A stretch of 37,737 nucleotides of DNA from Saprospiraceae bacterium (GTDB lineage Bacteria > Bacteroidota > Bacteroidia > Chitinophagales > Saprospiraceae): positions 1-37,737 of the forward strand of contig JAIPBE010000034.1 in NCBI GenBank assembly GCA_021738725.1, written 5' to 3'. Shown here piece after piece: positions 7,746 through 16,114 of the stretch. Every line of letters begins with the position of its first letter. Positions within the stretch are counted from its first letter, which is position 1. The notes below the pieces were generated by a model, which saw nothing but the letters and a program-made list of their open reading frames with translations, searched no databases and was not told the origin of the DNA. The translations under genes were made by a program, and so were the position numbers.

Positions 7746-9254
7746 CTATTCCTCCGTGATCATCACCTTCCTCACGACCACTGCTCCATTCTCCCCGATC
7801 AGACGGCAGACATATATTCCGGGATCCCAACTGCGTGTGTCTACCTGGACACCCTGCGGTAGTGTGACCATTCTCTGATTGAACATCAGGTGCCCCAGAA
7901 GATCGGTGACAACCAAATGATGCACACCCGATCGAAACGATTGGATCGTGAACGATTCACGGGCTGGATTGGGAAAAATGGAAACGGGTAGAGGTGCCTT
8001 TGCGGGAGTCAGCGAAGTGGGCATGGGGAATTCATGTGCGCCGATATCATATCCACTGCCCTGGGGTCGGGACAGCTGGTCGATATCCACCAGCACATCC
8101 GGTGACAGGTCAGTGCCCTGATCGACCACAGCGGGAAATGCATCGAGGAGGTGGAGGTCACCTGCAGCCGCATCTATGAACCAGGTCTCCCATGCAGAGG
8201 TCTGATTAGTGGCCAGGGTGGCCTGGGCACCATCGCGGGATTTTATGGTTTTATTGGTCAGGTTATTGACAATATCCACTCCCGTAGTCGCCGGAAAGCG
8301 ATATTCGATGGCATTCTGGTATTGGATGTAAATGGTATTGTTGTACACCCGGGTGCCGGGGGATGTCTCCAGCCCGATCCCGACATCATGGAAGGGATGG
8401 CCGCCATCATTGTAGATCATATTGTTGCGGATCATCCCCCCGGTGTTGGGACTACTCCCCAGACCCAAGCCAATACCCCGGTCGCAATTGATGATCATAT
8501 TCCGTTCAATGGTCTGATCACTGCCATCATTCCAGAAATGCACGGCATGTTCGGCGACCGAACCGGAAGGACTGGCGATGTCCTTGAACACATTATCCCG
8601 CACAGTCCAGTGGTCGCCTTTGTGGATGTCCAGTCCGCCGATGTAGAATTGTGGGCCGATACCGGCAGGATATTCAAAGAGGCTGCACTGCACCAGACCG
8701 TAATCGGCGCCATCGCCTCCGGCGGTTCCTTTGATCATCTGCTCGTACGTATTCTGGATACGCACGTTGTGGACGAACAGACTGTCTCCTTCCACGGCGA
8801 TGCCGTGATTGCCGACATCGCGGATGGTCAGGTCGGCGATGGTATTGTTGTCACCCACGAAGTAGATCACATTTTCCACGTTAGGGGACACGCTTTTCAT
8901 CCCGGTGCCGGTGAGGATGACGGCATCCCGATTGCCGGAAGCACTGCGAAAGACCACATTGCTGGCGGTGATATAGGGATACCAACTCGGGGAGGCAATG
9001 GGGTAAGTGCCATCTGCCAGCAGGACGGTCATGTTGCCGCCATTGGCATTGACCTGGTTGATGGCATTGTACAACTCATTGGTGGTGGCCACATTGATGA
9101 TCGGACCGATGACCAGGTCGCAAGGGGTGACGGTGTTGCTTTGCACTTGTGTGATGGTGCAACCACATGTTTGTGCCGGACATTCTACCCGAATGCCAGG
9201 CAACATATTGATGATGAGTGAAACAAGGAAAAGCAAAAAATATCGGTGAAGCAT
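7746..9254 (-). CDS. Secreted parallel beta-helix protein with T9SS sorting domain
   Basis: This 502-residue protein has a signal peptide (about 1-28) and a low-complexity-poor N-terminus with several Cys. From about 50 to 340 it shows the repeating pattern of right-handed parallel beta-helix proteins (NNTIADLTIRDVGNHGIAV, WTVRDNVFKDI, QTIERNMIINCDRGIGL, GMIRNNMIY, TRVYNNTIYI). IGAHEF near 410 is a common end to such domains. A T9SS type A sorting domain follows (SIFPNPARESFTI about 425, then DLLGHLM and GIYVCRLIGENG). The family includes polysaccharide lyases and adhesins; no catalytic residues can be assigned. It is predicted to be secreted across the outer membrane and anchored or released. 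It is transcribed away from another T9SS cargo gene, with 127 bases between. Confidence 0.85.
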   Translation of the reverse strand: MLHRYFLLFLVSLIINMLPGIRVECPAQTCGCTITQVQSNTVTPCDLVIGPIINVATTNELYNAINQVNANGGNMTVLLADGTYPIASPSWYPYITASNVVFRSASGNRDAVILTGTGMKSVSPNVENVIYFVGDNNTIADLTIRDVGNHGIAVEGDSLFVHNVRIQNTYEQMIKGTAGGDGADYGLVQCSLFEYPAGIGPQFYIGGLDIHKGDHWTVRDNVFKDIASPSGSVAEHAVHFWNDGSDQTIERNMIINCDRGIGLGLGSSPNTGGMIRNNMIYNDGGHPFHDVGIGLETSPGTRVYNNTIYIQYQNAIEYRFPATTGVDIVNNLTNKTIKSRDGAQATLATNQTSAWETWFIDAAAGDLHLLDAFPAVVDQGTDLSPDVLVDIDQLSRPQGSGYDIGAHEFPMPTSLTPAKAPLPVSIFPNPARESFTIQSFRSGVHHLVVTDLLGHLMFNQRMVTLPQGVQVDTRSWDPGIYVCRLIGENGAVVVRKVMITEE

Positions 9255-9381
9255 AAGGAGATTTTAAGTGATCACATTCATCTATTCCATTGAGAAATCA
9301 TGACATGAAACTTTTGTCGCAGATCATCATTCGGCGTGAAAAGGCATTGAATATTTCGTAAATTACGTCAAAGATTGCTTT

Positions 9382-10371
9382 ATGAGATCCTGTTCCCGGT
9401 TCCTGGTGCTTTCTATCCTGCTTGGTCTCACCATCCAGGCCCGGAGCCAAGCGGTTTTTCCGCCGGGTTCCGTTTGGAAATTTGATGGCTCCGACATCAG
9501 TTTTAGTGGGCCTTATTCCTATTATATTCAACTGGAGGCCACCGATAAAGACTCACTTTTCAATGGGTTTTCCTGGCAGATCATGAAATGGCATAGTGAG
9601 TTGAAGGACGGATCTTCTGGCCCTGTTTCTGTCAAGGATGGCCTGCATCTATATCGACGTGAAGGAATCCATCTTGTTCAGGCATTTAAGGGGGATCCAG
9701 AAGGGGAACGAGTCCATGCCTGGCATTTAGATGCCTCTGTCGGTGACACGTTGTATTATATGGATGGAGGGCCATTATCAACAACCACACTTCCTCACAC
9801 AGAAGTCATTGATGTGGATACCGTTTTTGAATCAGGGTTTCAGGTCCAGCAATTGACGTTGGTACAATCTGGGTACTTTCAAGATACGCTTGTCGTTCAG
9901 CCGTGGACAGGAGTCCTTCAGCGACAACAATCTGTTTATGTAAATGAGCATATTGGTGATGAATTTTCCATATACCCGTTTATTTATAACCTTGTCGATA
10001 TTGGTCATTTGCAACTCACCTGTTTTACATTTCCAGACGGGACGAATGTACATTATCGACAAAACTGTGGAAAATTGATCAATTCAATTGACCCTTCAGA
10101 TAATGAAAGCAAGTCATTGTTCTATGTCTTTCCAAATCCAATTCAGGATCAATTGTATTTGCACTGGCCAGTGGAGGTGCCATTTCAGGATGGCACCCGT
10201 ATTATTTTGACAAATCCCAGTGGCGTTACTGTGTTCGAACAAGAGATTCTTGATCCGCACGATCAAGTATTCTTTGTGAATCTGAGTCACTTGCCTTCTT
10301 CAATCTATCTGCTTCAAGTTATCCAGGAAAACGGTGTGCCGATTTGGTCTTCCAAAGTGATGAAGCATTGA
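9382..10371 (+). CDS. Secreted protein of unknown function with T9SS sorting domain
   Basis: This 329-residue protein has a signal peptide (MRSCSRFLVLSILLGLTIQARSQA as a 24-residue segment ending near 24). A body of about 210 residues follows that I do not recognise; it begins VFPPGSVWKFDG, a start seen in Bacteroidota surface proteins of unknown role. The C-terminus is a T9SS type A sorting domain (FYVFPNPIQDQLYL about 248, then ILTNPSGVTVFEQ and SIYLLQVIQENG). It is divergent from the beta-helix gene and convergent with the pentapeptide-repeat gene, whose stop lies 20 bases away. Composition shifts slightly towards AT after about 9800. Confidence 0.8.
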   Translation: MRSCSRFLVLSILLGLTIQARSQAVFPPGSVWKFDGSDISFSGPYSYYIQLEATDKDSLFNGFSWQIMKWHSELKDGSSGPVSVKDGLHLYRREGIHLVQAFKGDPEGERVHAWHLDASVGDTLYYMDGGPLSTTTLPHTEVIDVDTVFESGFQVQQLTLVQSGYFQDTLVVQPWTGVLQRQQSVYVNEHIGDEFSIYPFIYNLVDIGHLQLTCFTFPDGTNVHYRQNCGKLINSIDPSDNESKSLFYVFPNPIQDQLYLHWPVEVPFQDGTRIILTNPSGVTVFEQEILDPHDQVFFVNLSHLPSSIYLLQVIQENGVPIWSSKVMKH

Positions 10372-10391
10372 GCATAATTGACTTCCCTGTT

Positions 10392-10955
10392 TTATTGGTC
10401 TATTTCTATCCCATATTTCATCAACAATCCTTCCAGGCCATTGACAGAAAATCGGGCGCCTTTGATCGGATTTATCTCCGGATCGATGATATAATTTCGG
10501 GCGGATCGTAAATCCGCATTCTGAAGCTTCGTGTGTTCGAACGTGGCACCTGCCAGATCACAATCATCGAAAATCGCGGCACTGAGATCCGCTTCTACAA
10601 ACTCGGTTTCGACCAGGCTGCAACGCCGAAATACAGTATTTTTCAACGGGAGCCCATAGAAGGAGGACAAATTCAGGAGGCAATCTTCAAAGGAAAATTC
10701 CAGGAGGAAAGACTTGCAGTCATCCAGGCGCAATCCCAACATTTTACAATCTTTGAAGAGGACCTCTTTAAAGGATGTGTTTTTCAGAATGGCCATACTC
10801 AGATCGCAACGCTCGAATGTGCAGGAGGTAAAGACACTATTGGATAAATCTGCTTCCTGAAGGAGGCAATCTCGGAATGTGCATCCTTCATATTCTCCCG
10901 GTTGGAGTTGTGCGATTTGATCGAAGTTCTGGTCGAGGTAAGATGAAGTAGACAT
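10392..10955 (-). CDS. Pentapeptide-repeat protein
   Basis: This 187-residue protein consists mainly of A(D/N)LxX-type pentapeptides: CTFRDCLLQEADLSNSVF, CTFERCDLSMAIL, TVFRRCSLVETEFVEADL, AIFDDCDLAGATFEHTKL, QNADLRSA. These form a right-handed quadrilateral beta-helix. Length and layout are close to the Qnr/McbG-like group, whose members mimic DNA and protect gyrase, but most chromosomal homologues have no known role. The C-terminal segment (NPIKGARFSVNGLEGLLMKYGIEI) is the usual cap. It is cytoplasmic, with no signal peptide. Fluoroquinolone protection is not implied by sequence alone. Confidence 0.88.
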   Translation of the reverse strand: MSTSSYLDQNFDQIAQLQPGEYEGCTFRDCLLQEADLSNSVFTSCTFERCDLSMAILKNTSFKEVLFKDCKMLGLRLDDCKSFLLEFSFEDCLLNLSSFYGLPLKNTVFRRCSLVETEFVEADLSAAIFDDCDLAGATFEHTKLQNADLRSARNYIIDPEINPIKGARFSVNGLEGLLMKYGIEIDQ

Positions 10956-11007
10956 ATTGAGGCAAATAATATAGATGTCAATGGCAGCTTGAATGAAACC
11001 TTCAAGT

Positions 11008-11616
11008 TCAAATAGGAATGGGTCTCTTGATCCACTTGATCAGTTTGCCATCAAAATCGGTGCCCACCGATTCATAGGTCCAGGGGATCATGTTCGCATA
11101 AGAGAAGTAGGTGACCAATCGAGTGCCCTCCGGCATCATGGCCAGTTGCTGTTTCACGTACAGGACGTAGGTGGCATGCCGGGTCCGACTGAAACTGATA
11201 GAATTATCAATTGCATCTTCCGGGATAAGGTGTTCAAAAAAGGAGTTGAAATAATAGATCCCATCAAATGATTTGAAGGGGACTTCCATCATATTCCCGT
11301 GTTGAAAAGACACCCGGGGCCATTGATTTTTTTCGGTGAGGGACAAGGCCAGTTCATGCAACTCTTTTCGTTGCTCAATGCCGGTAAAATGACCTTGTGT
11401 GGTGGCAGAGCCGATCATGCAGAATTTGCCACCACCTGATCCAATATCCAGGATTTTCTTTCCGGGTTCGGGTGCCAGGAAGGCTGCGGCTACCTGGGCG
11501 ACATCGATAGGGGTATAATGAAAATCGGCAATGACCTTCATTTCTGGAGGATACATCACATTGAAATCCTCGTCAGATACAGGCTGTCCGTTCAATAGTT
11601 TTTCGAGGATCGTCAT
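11008..11616 (-). CDS. Class I SAM-dependent methyltransferase
   Basis: The protein has a Rossmann methyltransferase fold with motif I ILDIGSGGGKF, an acidic motif II region (HFTGIEQRKELHELAL), and NGNMMEVPF-like and FDGIYYFNSFFEHL segments for motifs III and IV. I chose the ATG at 11616 (202 residues, starting MTILEKLL). A longer frame continues to a TTG at 11679, but that codon lies inside the terminal repeat of the MITE-like element at 11655-11841. The element therefore abuts the 5' end and may have replaced the native promoter or a few codons. The target (small molecule, protein or RNA) is not identifiable. Confidence 0.78.
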   Translation of the reverse strand: MTILEKLLNGQPVSDEDFNVMYPPEMKVIADFHYTPIDVAQVAAAFLAPEPGKKILDIGSGGGKFCMIGSATTQGHFTGIEQRKELHELALSLTEKNQWPRVSFQHGNMMEVPFKSFDGIYYFNSFFEHLIPEDAIDNSISFSRTRHATYVLYVKQQLAMMPEGTRLVTYFSYANMIPWTYESVGTDFDGKLIKWIKRPIPI

Positions 11617-11654
11617 GAAGGGTTGTTGCACATTCTGAAGGCCAAGGTAAGGAA

Positions 11655-11841
11655 GGGCACCTATATCAACCCCACTCAATGGCCAATCTAATCCGCCAGC
11701 TGGCGGATTCTGACTAAAGCAAACCTACGCGATACTTCGTTATTTCTCAATCACTTAGCTATTGCTAGGTTCATTCGAAATGCCTAGTCTCGCTTGGTTT
11801 TCTTTAGTCTTGGCCTATTTCGGAGGTTAATAGAAGTGCCC
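11655..11841. mobile_element. MITE-like element 1 (187 bp, terminal inverted repeats)
   Basis: The left end begins GGGCACCTATATCAACCCCA and the right end, on the other strand, reads GGGCACTTCTATTAACCTCC. These form imperfect terminal inverted repeats of about 30 bases. A second element with nearly the same ends lies at 30384-30661 with a different interior. The interior here codes for nothing recognisable but holds a CCGCCAGCTGGCGG palindrome. No transposase is encoded, so movement would need one in trans. I could not identify a clear target duplication. Confidence 0.6.
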
Positions 11842-11851
11842 TGAAGATGGA

Positions 11852-12148
11852 TTACCTCGATTCGTAGATCTGCAGCCGGGACTGCAACCTGTTGAGTTCG
11901 GATTGCAGGTCTTCCACCTTTTGGACGAGGTGGAGCACCACATCCAGACTGTCGGAGTCCAGGTGCAGTTCCTGCTGCAGGCGGAGGAGGCGTTCCAATT
12001 GCGAGAGGTGATCTTCATGGATACAGGCCATTTGATCGACGGTATGGATCTCGAGAAGTTCCATTTCGCCCAGTCGTTCGATCAGGGTCACCTCGATCTG
12101 ATAATGCGTGCAAACCGTTTCCAGGGGGATATAGTGTGGAGCGTTCAT
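11852..12148 (-). CDS. cbpM: CbpM-like chaperone modulator (MerR-like)
   Basis: This 98-residue protein has an N-terminal MerR-like region ([30 protein letters not shown]) and a C-terminal helical segment (about 50-98, coiled-coil-like, [17 protein letters not shown]). This is the layout of CbpM, the specific inhibitor that binds the J-domain of CbpA. Its start overlaps the stop of the DnaJ-like gene by 4 bases (ATGA). The cbpA-cbpM pairing is conserved widely and supports the call. It is cytoplasmic. Confidence 0.88.
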   Translation of the reverse strand: MNAPHYIPLETVCTHYQIEVTLIERLGEMELLEIHTVDQMACIHEDHLSQLERLLRLQQELHLDSDSLDVVLHLVQKVEDLQSELNRLQSRLQIYESR

Positions 12149-13053
12149 GATTGGTGCAGATTGGCGAGTTCTGTAAAGAGTTCTTTTTCCTTTTGAGACA
12201 AATGACTGGGAATACGAACATGGTAGGTCACATACAGATCGCCATGCGTTTCCTCCTTTTTATAGTGTGGCATGCCCTTGCCTTTGAGTTTGACTTTGGT
12301 ACCGTTCTGCGTTTCGGGTGGGACGGTCAGTTTGACCTTGCCATCGAGGGTGGGGACGATGATCTCGCCCCCGAGAACGGCAGTGTACAGATCCAGTTCG
12401 AAGGTGGTATGCAGGTCGTTGCCATCGCGTTTGAAGGTGGGATCTGTCTCGATAGAGAAGCGGATGTAGAGGTCCCCGTTCGGTCCGCCATTGACACCCT
12501 CTCCTCCATGACCTTTTATTTTGATGACCTGTTCGTCTTGTACACCGGCCGGGATGGTCAGTCGGATCTTCTTGCCATTGACCGTCAGGGTCTGTTTTTG
12601 GGACTTCAGGATGTCTCGAAGCTGGAGGTGCAACTCTGCCTGATAATCCTGGCCTTTGAACTGCACCTGGCTTCGTCGCTGGTTTGAGCCCTGGCCACCA
12701 AACATGGAGGCAAAGAAATCTGAAAAATCTTCATCTCCTGTGAACTGCCCCTGGTTTCCGCCAGGTGAACTGCGGCGATACTGTTGCTGCTGCCGTTGTT
12801 GTTGTTTGGCGCGTTCGATATCATCGGCGTGCATCCAGTCCTTTCCGTACTGGTCGTATTTCTTCCTTTTTTCCGGATCACTGAGCACTTCGTTGGCCTC
12901 GTTGGCTTCCTTGAATTTTCGTTCGGCTTCCTTGTCGTTGGGGTTGATATCGGGATGATATTTCCGGGCCAGTTTGCGGTAGGCTTTTTTGATGTCTGCC
13001 TCGCTGGCGGTTTTGGGAATGCCCAGGATCTTGTAGTAATCGATGAAGTTCAT
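12145..13053 (-). CDS. cbpA: CbpA-like DnaJ co-chaperone
   Basis: This 302-residue protein has an N-terminal J-domain (about 1-70) with the HPD tripeptide at 33-35 that stimulates DnaK ATPase. A Gln-rich linker (about 84-92) and a Gly/Phe-containing region ([10 protein letters not shown]) follow, then two DnaJ C-terminal beta domains (about 130-300; [46 protein letters not shown]). There is no zinc-finger domain, so it is a class B/CbpA-type J protein. CbpA in E. coli also binds curved DNA; that property cannot be read here. It is first in a two-gene operon with cbpM. Confidence 0.92.
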   Translation of the reverse strand: MNFIDYYKILGIPKTASEADIKKAYRKLARKYHPDINPNDKEAERKFKEANEANEVLSDPEKRKKYDQYGKDWMHADDIERAKQQQRQQQQYRRSSPGGNQGQFTGDEDFSDFFASMFGGQGSNQRRSQVQFKGQDYQAELHLQLRDILKSQKQTLTVNGKKIRLTIPAGVQDEQVIKIKGHGGEGVNGGPNGDLYIRFSIETDPTFKRDGNDLHTTFELDLYTAVLGGEIIVPTLDGKVKLTVPPETQNGTKVKLKGKGMPHYKKEETHGDLYVTYHVRIPSHLSQKEKELFTELANLHQS

Positions 13054-13237
13054 GTCAATCCTTTGAGGACGGTAAAGCCCTGACCTGTATCAGAACGCGT
13101 CCATGTTGTTGCCTCGAAAGTAAGTCACTTCATCCCGATATTCAGGAAAGATCTGATGATTCTGGTTTTTAGGAAGAATGATCTGATCCGAAGCAGGCAG
13201 AACTTCAGCGATGGAGATGACGATGGTTCCAGATGAA

Positions 13238-13294
13238 TTAAGCTGATTTTAAGCATGGGTTAAGGTCGTTTCAAGGGGAGTGTCGGCACCTTTG
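13238..13294 (+). promoter_or_regulatory. 11-bp-phased TTAAGS repeats and -7-like box (two-component promoter)
   Basis: Four hexamers lie in exact 11-bp register: TTAAGC (13238), TTAAGC (13249), TTAAGG (13260) and TCAAGG (13271). CACCTTTG, close to the Bacteroidota -7 consensus TANNTTTG, starts at 13287, 16 bases after the last hexamer starts. No -33 box is needed if an activator binds the repeats. The same arrangement precedes the rubrerythrin-like gene. Direct repeats with 11-bp period are typical binding sites of OmpR/PhoB-type regulators, and one is encoded by this operon. The ATG of the first gene is 18 bases beyond the box. Confidence 0.6.
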
Positions 13295-13311
13295 TGCCAA
13301 ATCATTGAATT

Positions 13312-13797
13312 ATGTTAAGTGCTACACATATCCATGCCATGCTGGTGCATTTTCCGATAGCACTGGTCATTGTCGGTTTTTTATCTGAACTGGTTGGACT
13401 GGTGCTGAAGCGGCCGTTCTTTAGACAGGTCGGATGGATGTTGCTTCTTCTCGGAGCAGCAGGAGCCGTGGCCGCTTACTTCACAGGAAAGGTTGCCGGT
13501 GAGGGGATGGAAGATGGGGCGCTTGGACGAGCGTTGTCGACACATATGGAGGCTGCAGGTTGGGCAGTCGCGGCTATATTGGCGGCAGTCGGTTTACGAA
13601 TTATAGCGATGATTTTTGATGTTCGATTCAAATCCTTGAAGTGGATCGCCCTGATCGGATTTGCAGCTGCTGTCGGCGCCTTGGGTAGAACCGGGTATCT
13701 GGGTGGGCAATTGGTTTTTCGTCATGGAGCAGGTATAGAGTTGGGATTGGGAGATTTTCCATCGGATGATACCTCCAGCGGAGTCAAAGAACCGTAA
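13312..13797 (+). CDS. DUF2231-type four-helix membrane protein (copy 1)
   Basis: This 161-residue integral membrane protein has four predicted transmembrane helices (about 10-32, 40-60, 83-103, 110-128). The N-terminus THIHAMLVHFPIAL carries three His (6, 8, 13) and a fourth His follows in LSTHMEAAGW; the pattern HxHxxLxHxP is the DUF2231 hallmark. Clustered membrane His residues make haem or metal binding plausible, but this is inference. A second family member lies at 17310. The gene leads an operon with a response regulator (23 bases downstream) and a histidine kinase, so it may sense or serve the same signal. Confidence 0.8.
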   Translation: MLSATHIHAMLVHFPIALVIVGFLSELVGLVLKRPFFRQVGWMLLLLGAAGAVAAYFTGKVAGEGMEDGALGRALSTHMEAAGWAVAAILAAVGLRIIAMIFDVRFKSLKWIALIGFAAAVGALGRTGYLGGQLVFRHGAGIELGLGDFPSDDTSSGVKEP

Positions 13798-13820
13798 CAT
13801 TGTCCTGTAAATCAGACACT

Positions 13821-14498
13821 ATGCGTATCCTGCTTGTTGAAGATGAGATCGCCATTGCCAGCTTTATTTCGGAAGGATTGCAAGAGGAAGGGTTTTCTAT
13901 GGACATCGCCCACAATGGCAAGGAAGGCCTGATGATGGCTTTGGATGAAAGCTCAGAGTACGATCTTATTCTTCTGGACTGGATGCTTCCAGGATTGAGT
14001 GGAATTGAAATCTGTCGATCGATACGAATGGAGAATATGACTGTACCGATCATTTTTCTGACTGCCAAGGATACGGTGGATGATGTCGTTTTTGGACTCG
14101 AGACAGGAGCGAATGATTATATACGCAAGCCGTTTGCGTTTGATGAGTTGTTGGCACGGATCAGGGTTTTATTGCGCAGTTCGGAGGATATCAATCATAT
14201 GTATTCAGTAGGGGATATTCTCATGGATGTCGCTGCACATCGTGTTACAAAGGCGGGTGTTCAGGTCAAGCTGACACAAAAAGAATTTGCATTGCTCGAG
14301 TGGTTGTTACGAGAAAAAGGAAAGGTTTGCCGACGCACCAGCATCATTGAAAAGGTATGGGATATCCATTTCAACCATGATACAGGGGTCATCGATGTCT
14401 ATATCAATTTTCTCCGTAAAAAATTGGACAGTCCAGGCAAGGAATCCTTTGTTGAGACAATTCGAGGAGTTGGATACAGAGTGAATGATGTGCTATGA
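13821..14498 (+). CDS. OmpR-family response regulator
   Basis: This 225-residue protein has an N-terminal receiver domain (about 1-120) with acidic pocket E7-D8, phospho-acceptor D53 (LILLDWMLPG) and conserved K103 (YIRKPFA). The C-terminal winged-helix DNA-binding domain (about 128-223) contains VKLTQKEFALLEWLL and VDVYINFLRKKLD-like segments ending in IRGVGYRV. I chose the ATG at 13821; upstream in-frame codons from 13800 are unlike the family. It sits between the DUF2231 gene and its kinase and overlaps the kinase gene by 4 bases. The promoter of its own operon carries 11-bp-phased repeats, which suggests autoregulation. Confidence 0.94.
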   Translation: MRILLVEDEIAIASFISEGLQEEGFSMDIAHNGKEGLMMALDESSEYDLILLDWMLPGLSGIEICRSIRMENMTVPIIFLTAKDTVDDVVFGLETGANDYIRKPFAFDELLARIRVLLRSSEDINHMYSVGDILMDVAAHRVTKAGVQVKLTQKEFALLEWLLREKGKVCRRTSIIEKVWDIHFNHDTGVIDVYINFLRKKLDSPGKESFVETIRGVGYRVNDVL

Positions 14499-15895
14499 AA
14501 CTGAGGCTTCGGAATCGAATTGCACTTTTTACAGCGATCGCTGCAGCCGTGACGATCGGAGTGGTCTTCCTTGCCGTTTACGGAGTCGTCTTCATCACAG
14601 CTTACAATCATCTTGATGCGGATATTTATCAGGAGAAGAAGGAAGTCCTGAGCAGCTTGCGATGGAAAGGTGACGCGATCATCATTGATGACATGCCGGA
14701 ATGGGAGGAGAATGAACATATTGATGTAGAGGTAAATCCGACCTTTTTACAAATTGTTGATACAAAGGGCAGGGTCCTGTTCCGGTCATCCAATCTGGAT
14801 GAAGATATTCTCCTGTACAACCCGAACCTGATTTCAGATCAATTCTTTAACAGCCGGATTGGTGCCAAGCGGATACGGCAGGGCCAATTCCCCATCAACA
14901 ATGAAGAGGGTGTGGTGATCGGACAGATAACTATTGGGATATCTCAGGAAGAATCTGCCATCGTACTTCATAATCTGCGGAATATTTTGTGGATATCTTT
15001 CCCGCTACTTTTGCTTATTCTTTTTGCGGCGACCTCTGTTGCAGCCGCAAAGGGAATCGCTCCAGTCCAACAACTGATACAGGCTGCACGGAGAATCGGT
15101 GAGTCCGATTTTCATTCCAGATTGCCTCTTCCTGAAAATCGCGATGAACTGTATTTGTTGGCATTAACCATAAACGAACTCTTGCAGCGGGTGGACAATG
15201 GTGTACAACGAGAAAAGCAGTTTACATCAGATGCATCGCACGAGATTCGTACCCCCTTGACAGCCATTCGCGGCACACTTGAGGTGCTTGTGAGGAAGCC
15301 CCGTGAGCGCGAGCATTATGAAGGAAAGATAGCCGGGGTGATCCTTGAAGTGGACCGGATCAATGGCATTCTGGATCAACTCTTACAATTGGCACGTCTG
15401 GAAAATGGAGGTTTTCCTATCCAGCATCTACCTCTGGATCTGGCTAGCTTTCTGAGTGAAAGAGCCCGTCAATGGGAGTCTCGTATGCTGGATAAAGAAA
15501 TGAAGTTTACCCTGGATATTGTTAGTGCGGCACATGTTTATACAGATGCCGCGCTCTTGGGTCTCATCCTGGACAACCTGATCAGCAATGCCTGGAAATA
15601 TGGTAATAGAGGAGGGCACATCACGTTGAGCTGGAATCCGCGCATGCATGTACTGGCGGTCAGTGATGATGGTCCGGGGATGGCGGACAATCATTTGAAG
15701 CAGGTGTTCGATCGCTTCTACAGATCGGATGATTCACGAAGTTCGACTATTCCAGGTGCCGGCTTGGGGTTGTCCATTGCCCGCAAACTTGCCGATCTGC
15801 TTGACCTGAGGATAACGGTTGCCAGCACAGAGGGAACGGGGACTACATTTTTTCTTCAGTTCTCTGATCAGGAGCCCTCTCAGTCACCCGCCTGA
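14495..15895 (+). CDS. Membrane sensor histidine kinase
   Basis: This 466-residue kinase has transmembrane helix 1 at about 15-36, a periplasmic domain (37-162) of unknown ligand, transmembrane helix 2 at about 163-183, a HAMP domain (about 184-238), HisKA with H249 in DASHEIRTPLTA, and an HATPase_c domain with N-box DNLISNAWKYG, G1 box VSDDGPGMAD, F-box FDRFYRSDD and G2 box GAGLGLSIARKL. The order and CusS/QseC-like layout fit a classic OmpR partner. The periplasmic part is acidic (DDMPEWEENEHIDVEV) and could bind metal, but this is only a suggestion. Translation is coupled to the response regulator by a 4-base overlap. Confidence 0.94.
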   Translation: MKLRLRNRIALFTAIAAAVTIGVVFLAVYGVVFITAYNHLDADIYQEKKEVLSSLRWKGDAIIIDDMPEWEENEHIDVEVNPTFLQIVDTKGRVLFRSSNLDEDILLYNPNLISDQFFNSRIGAKRIRQGQFPINNEEGVVIGQITIGISQEESAIVLHNLRNILWISFPLLLLILFAATSVAAAKGIAPVQQLIQAARRIGESDFHSRLPLPENRDELYLLALTINELLQRVDNGVQREKQFTSDASHEIRTPLTAIRGTLEVLVRKPREREHYEGKIAGVILEVDRINGILDQLLQLARLENGGFPIQHLPLDLASFLSERARQWESRMLDKEMKFTLDIVSAAHVYTDAALLGLILDNLISNAWKYGNRGGHITLSWNPRMHVLAVSDDGPGMADNHLKQVFDRFYRSDDSRSSTIPGAGLGLSIARKLADLLDLRITVASTEGTGTTFFLQFSDQEPSQSPA

Positions 15896-16029
15896 TTTTC
15901 ACATTCAAGGCTGATCGCTCTTCCATAATTGGAGGTTGGGCATTTAGTAGATATGGCGTCTATGATCTTTGGCAGTCATCCGGGATATAGAGTTTGAATT
16001 GGGTATTACACAGCGACCATGAAAATGAT

Positions 16030-16086
16030 TTAAGGAGATTTTGAGAAAGGTCAAAGAAACCTTTAAGGTGGGTGTGGCCATCTTTG
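16030..16086 (+). promoter_or_regulatory. 11-bp-phased TTAAGG repeats and -7-like box (rubrerythrin promoter)
   Basis: TTAAGG occurs at 16030 and 16063, exactly 33 bases apart. The two 11-bp positions between hold TTGAGA (16041) and the weak CAAAGA (16052). CATCTTTG starts at 16079, again 16 bases after the start of the last hexamer, as at 13238-13294. The block between is also similar (GTGT-G-CA-CTTTG). The match between two separate promoters argues for one shared regulator, most simply the response regulator at 13821. Confidence 0.58.
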
Positions 16087-16114
16087 ATCCATTAAATCAC
16101 TCAAAATTAATATC

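Noticed and set aside
8151-9221. 356-codon plus-strand frame opposite the beta-helix T9SS gene
   Set aside because: The minus-strand protein has a signal peptide, beta-helix repeats and a sorting domain; the plus-strand translation has none of these.
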